From contig PMZX01000403.1 of the NCBI GenBank assembly GCA_003170035.1, positions 1 to 12,375 on the forward strand: a DNA stretch of 12,375 bases, read 5' to 3'. Made by a program: the position numbers and the translations under genes. This DNA is from Myxococcales bacterium. Its GTDB lineage: Bacteria; Myxococcota_A; Polyangia; Fen-1088. Shown here piece after piece: positions 12,030 through 12,375 of this stretch. The notes below the pieces were generated by a model that did no database searches, was not told the origin of the DNA, and saw only the letters and a list, made by a program, of their open reading frames with translations. Position 1 is the stretch's first letter. Each line of letters starts with the position of its first letter.

Positions 12030-12375
12030 TGGGCCTTCGGGTGCTCGTCCCTGCCGCGCTTGCCGGGCTGCTTCTCGGATGCGCCTCGGCGCCGCCGCTC
12101 AAGCCGCCACCGGCCGATCCCACCACCCAGTGGGTGCAGGCCGGCCGCAAGGTGGACTTCGCCATCACGCAAACCAAGGTCATGATCCAGAAGGCGCGCG
12201 GCGCCTCGTATCTTCCCGACCTGCACATGCGCCTGGCCGAACTCTATACCGAGCGGGCGCGCTACGCTTGGCTGGTCATGTACGAGCGGCGGCGTGCGCG
12301 CGGCGATGATTCGCGCGCGGTCGAGGCCCCCGAAGCCCGGCTGCTCAAGAACCTGGCCATCGGCGTGTACAGCCG
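12026..12375 (+). CDS. TPR lipoprotein, N-terminal part (GltE/AglT-like; 3' truncated by window)
   Basis: 116 codons are visible before the window ends. The ATG at 12026 overlaps the previous stop (ATGA); a second ATG follows at 12029 but is in the same frame and changes only one residue. The signal peptide ends LLLGC (Cys19), followed by a Pro-rich stretch typical of outer-membrane lipoproteins. Residues ~40-116 are helical with a TPR-like pair: ITQTKVMIQKARGASYLPDL, then HMRLAELYTERARYAWLV. This resembles the N-terminus of the AglT/GltE family of TPR outer-membrane lipoproteins needed for M. xanthus adventurous gliding, and NfsE in the spore-coat system. The 3' end and most of the repeats are missing, so the family call is provisional. 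The ribosome site is weak (ACAGGTG, 9 nt upstream), which suggests translational coupling. Confidence 0.78.
   Translation, partial: MMGLRVLVPAALAGLLLGCASAPPLKPPPADPTTQWVQAGRKVDFAITQTKVMIQKARGASYLPDLHMRLAELYTERARYAWLVMYERRRARGDDSRAVEAPEARLLKNLAIGVYS

Overview
The window is GC-rich (roughly mid-60s percent G+C by eye) and entirely coding on the + strand: ten consecutive genes with no gap above 14 bp. It most resembles Myxococcota (the former deltaproteobacterial myxobacteria and relatives). The evidence is four protein types that I associate with that group: an FHA–transmembrane–TonB-like (AgmX/PglI-type C-terminus) protein, a myxobacterial-type outer-membrane beta-barrel, secreted TPR proteins of the gliding/spore-coat machinery, and many lipoproteins with Cys-rich and calcium-binding repeat regions. 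I cannot name the species.

Left half (2-7300) encodes predicted secreted or surface lipoproteins. Three are paralogues with the layout lipobox – von Willebrand A (VWA) domain – thrombospondin type 3-like calcium-binding repeats – a shared C-terminal beta domain. They are the 5'-truncated gene at 2-655, the intact gene at 656-2308, and the gene at 5354-7300, whose VWA metal site is degenerate. Between the second and third lie a lipoprotein with four PPC-like beta modules (2280-4394) and a lipoprotein with seven propeller-blade motifs (4407-5357).

Right half (7305-12375) resembles the Glt (gliding) / Nfs (spore-coat) trans-envelope machinery of Myxococcus xanthus. It holds a small secreted protein (GltF-like by position), an FHA/TM/TonB-like transducer (GltG/PglI-like), an outer-membrane beta-barrel (GltA/GltB/NfsA/NfsB-like), a periplasmic helical-repeat protein (GltC-like) and the start of a TPR lipoprotein (GltE/AglT-like). 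No motor proteins (AglR/Q/S type) are in view.

Four ATGA/GTGA stop-start overlaps, one 29-bp overlap and a 0-bp junction suggest one long operon that runs past both window edges. The main inference is that the VWA lipoproteins are surface adhesins or cargo handled by the Glt/Nfs-like apparatus. This would parallel CglB, the VWA outer-membrane lipoprotein that acts with Glt proteins in M. xanthus gliding. That functional link rests on gene context and family knowledge and is not shown by the sequence. I see no RNA genes, mobile elements, CRISPR arrays, promoters or terminators.
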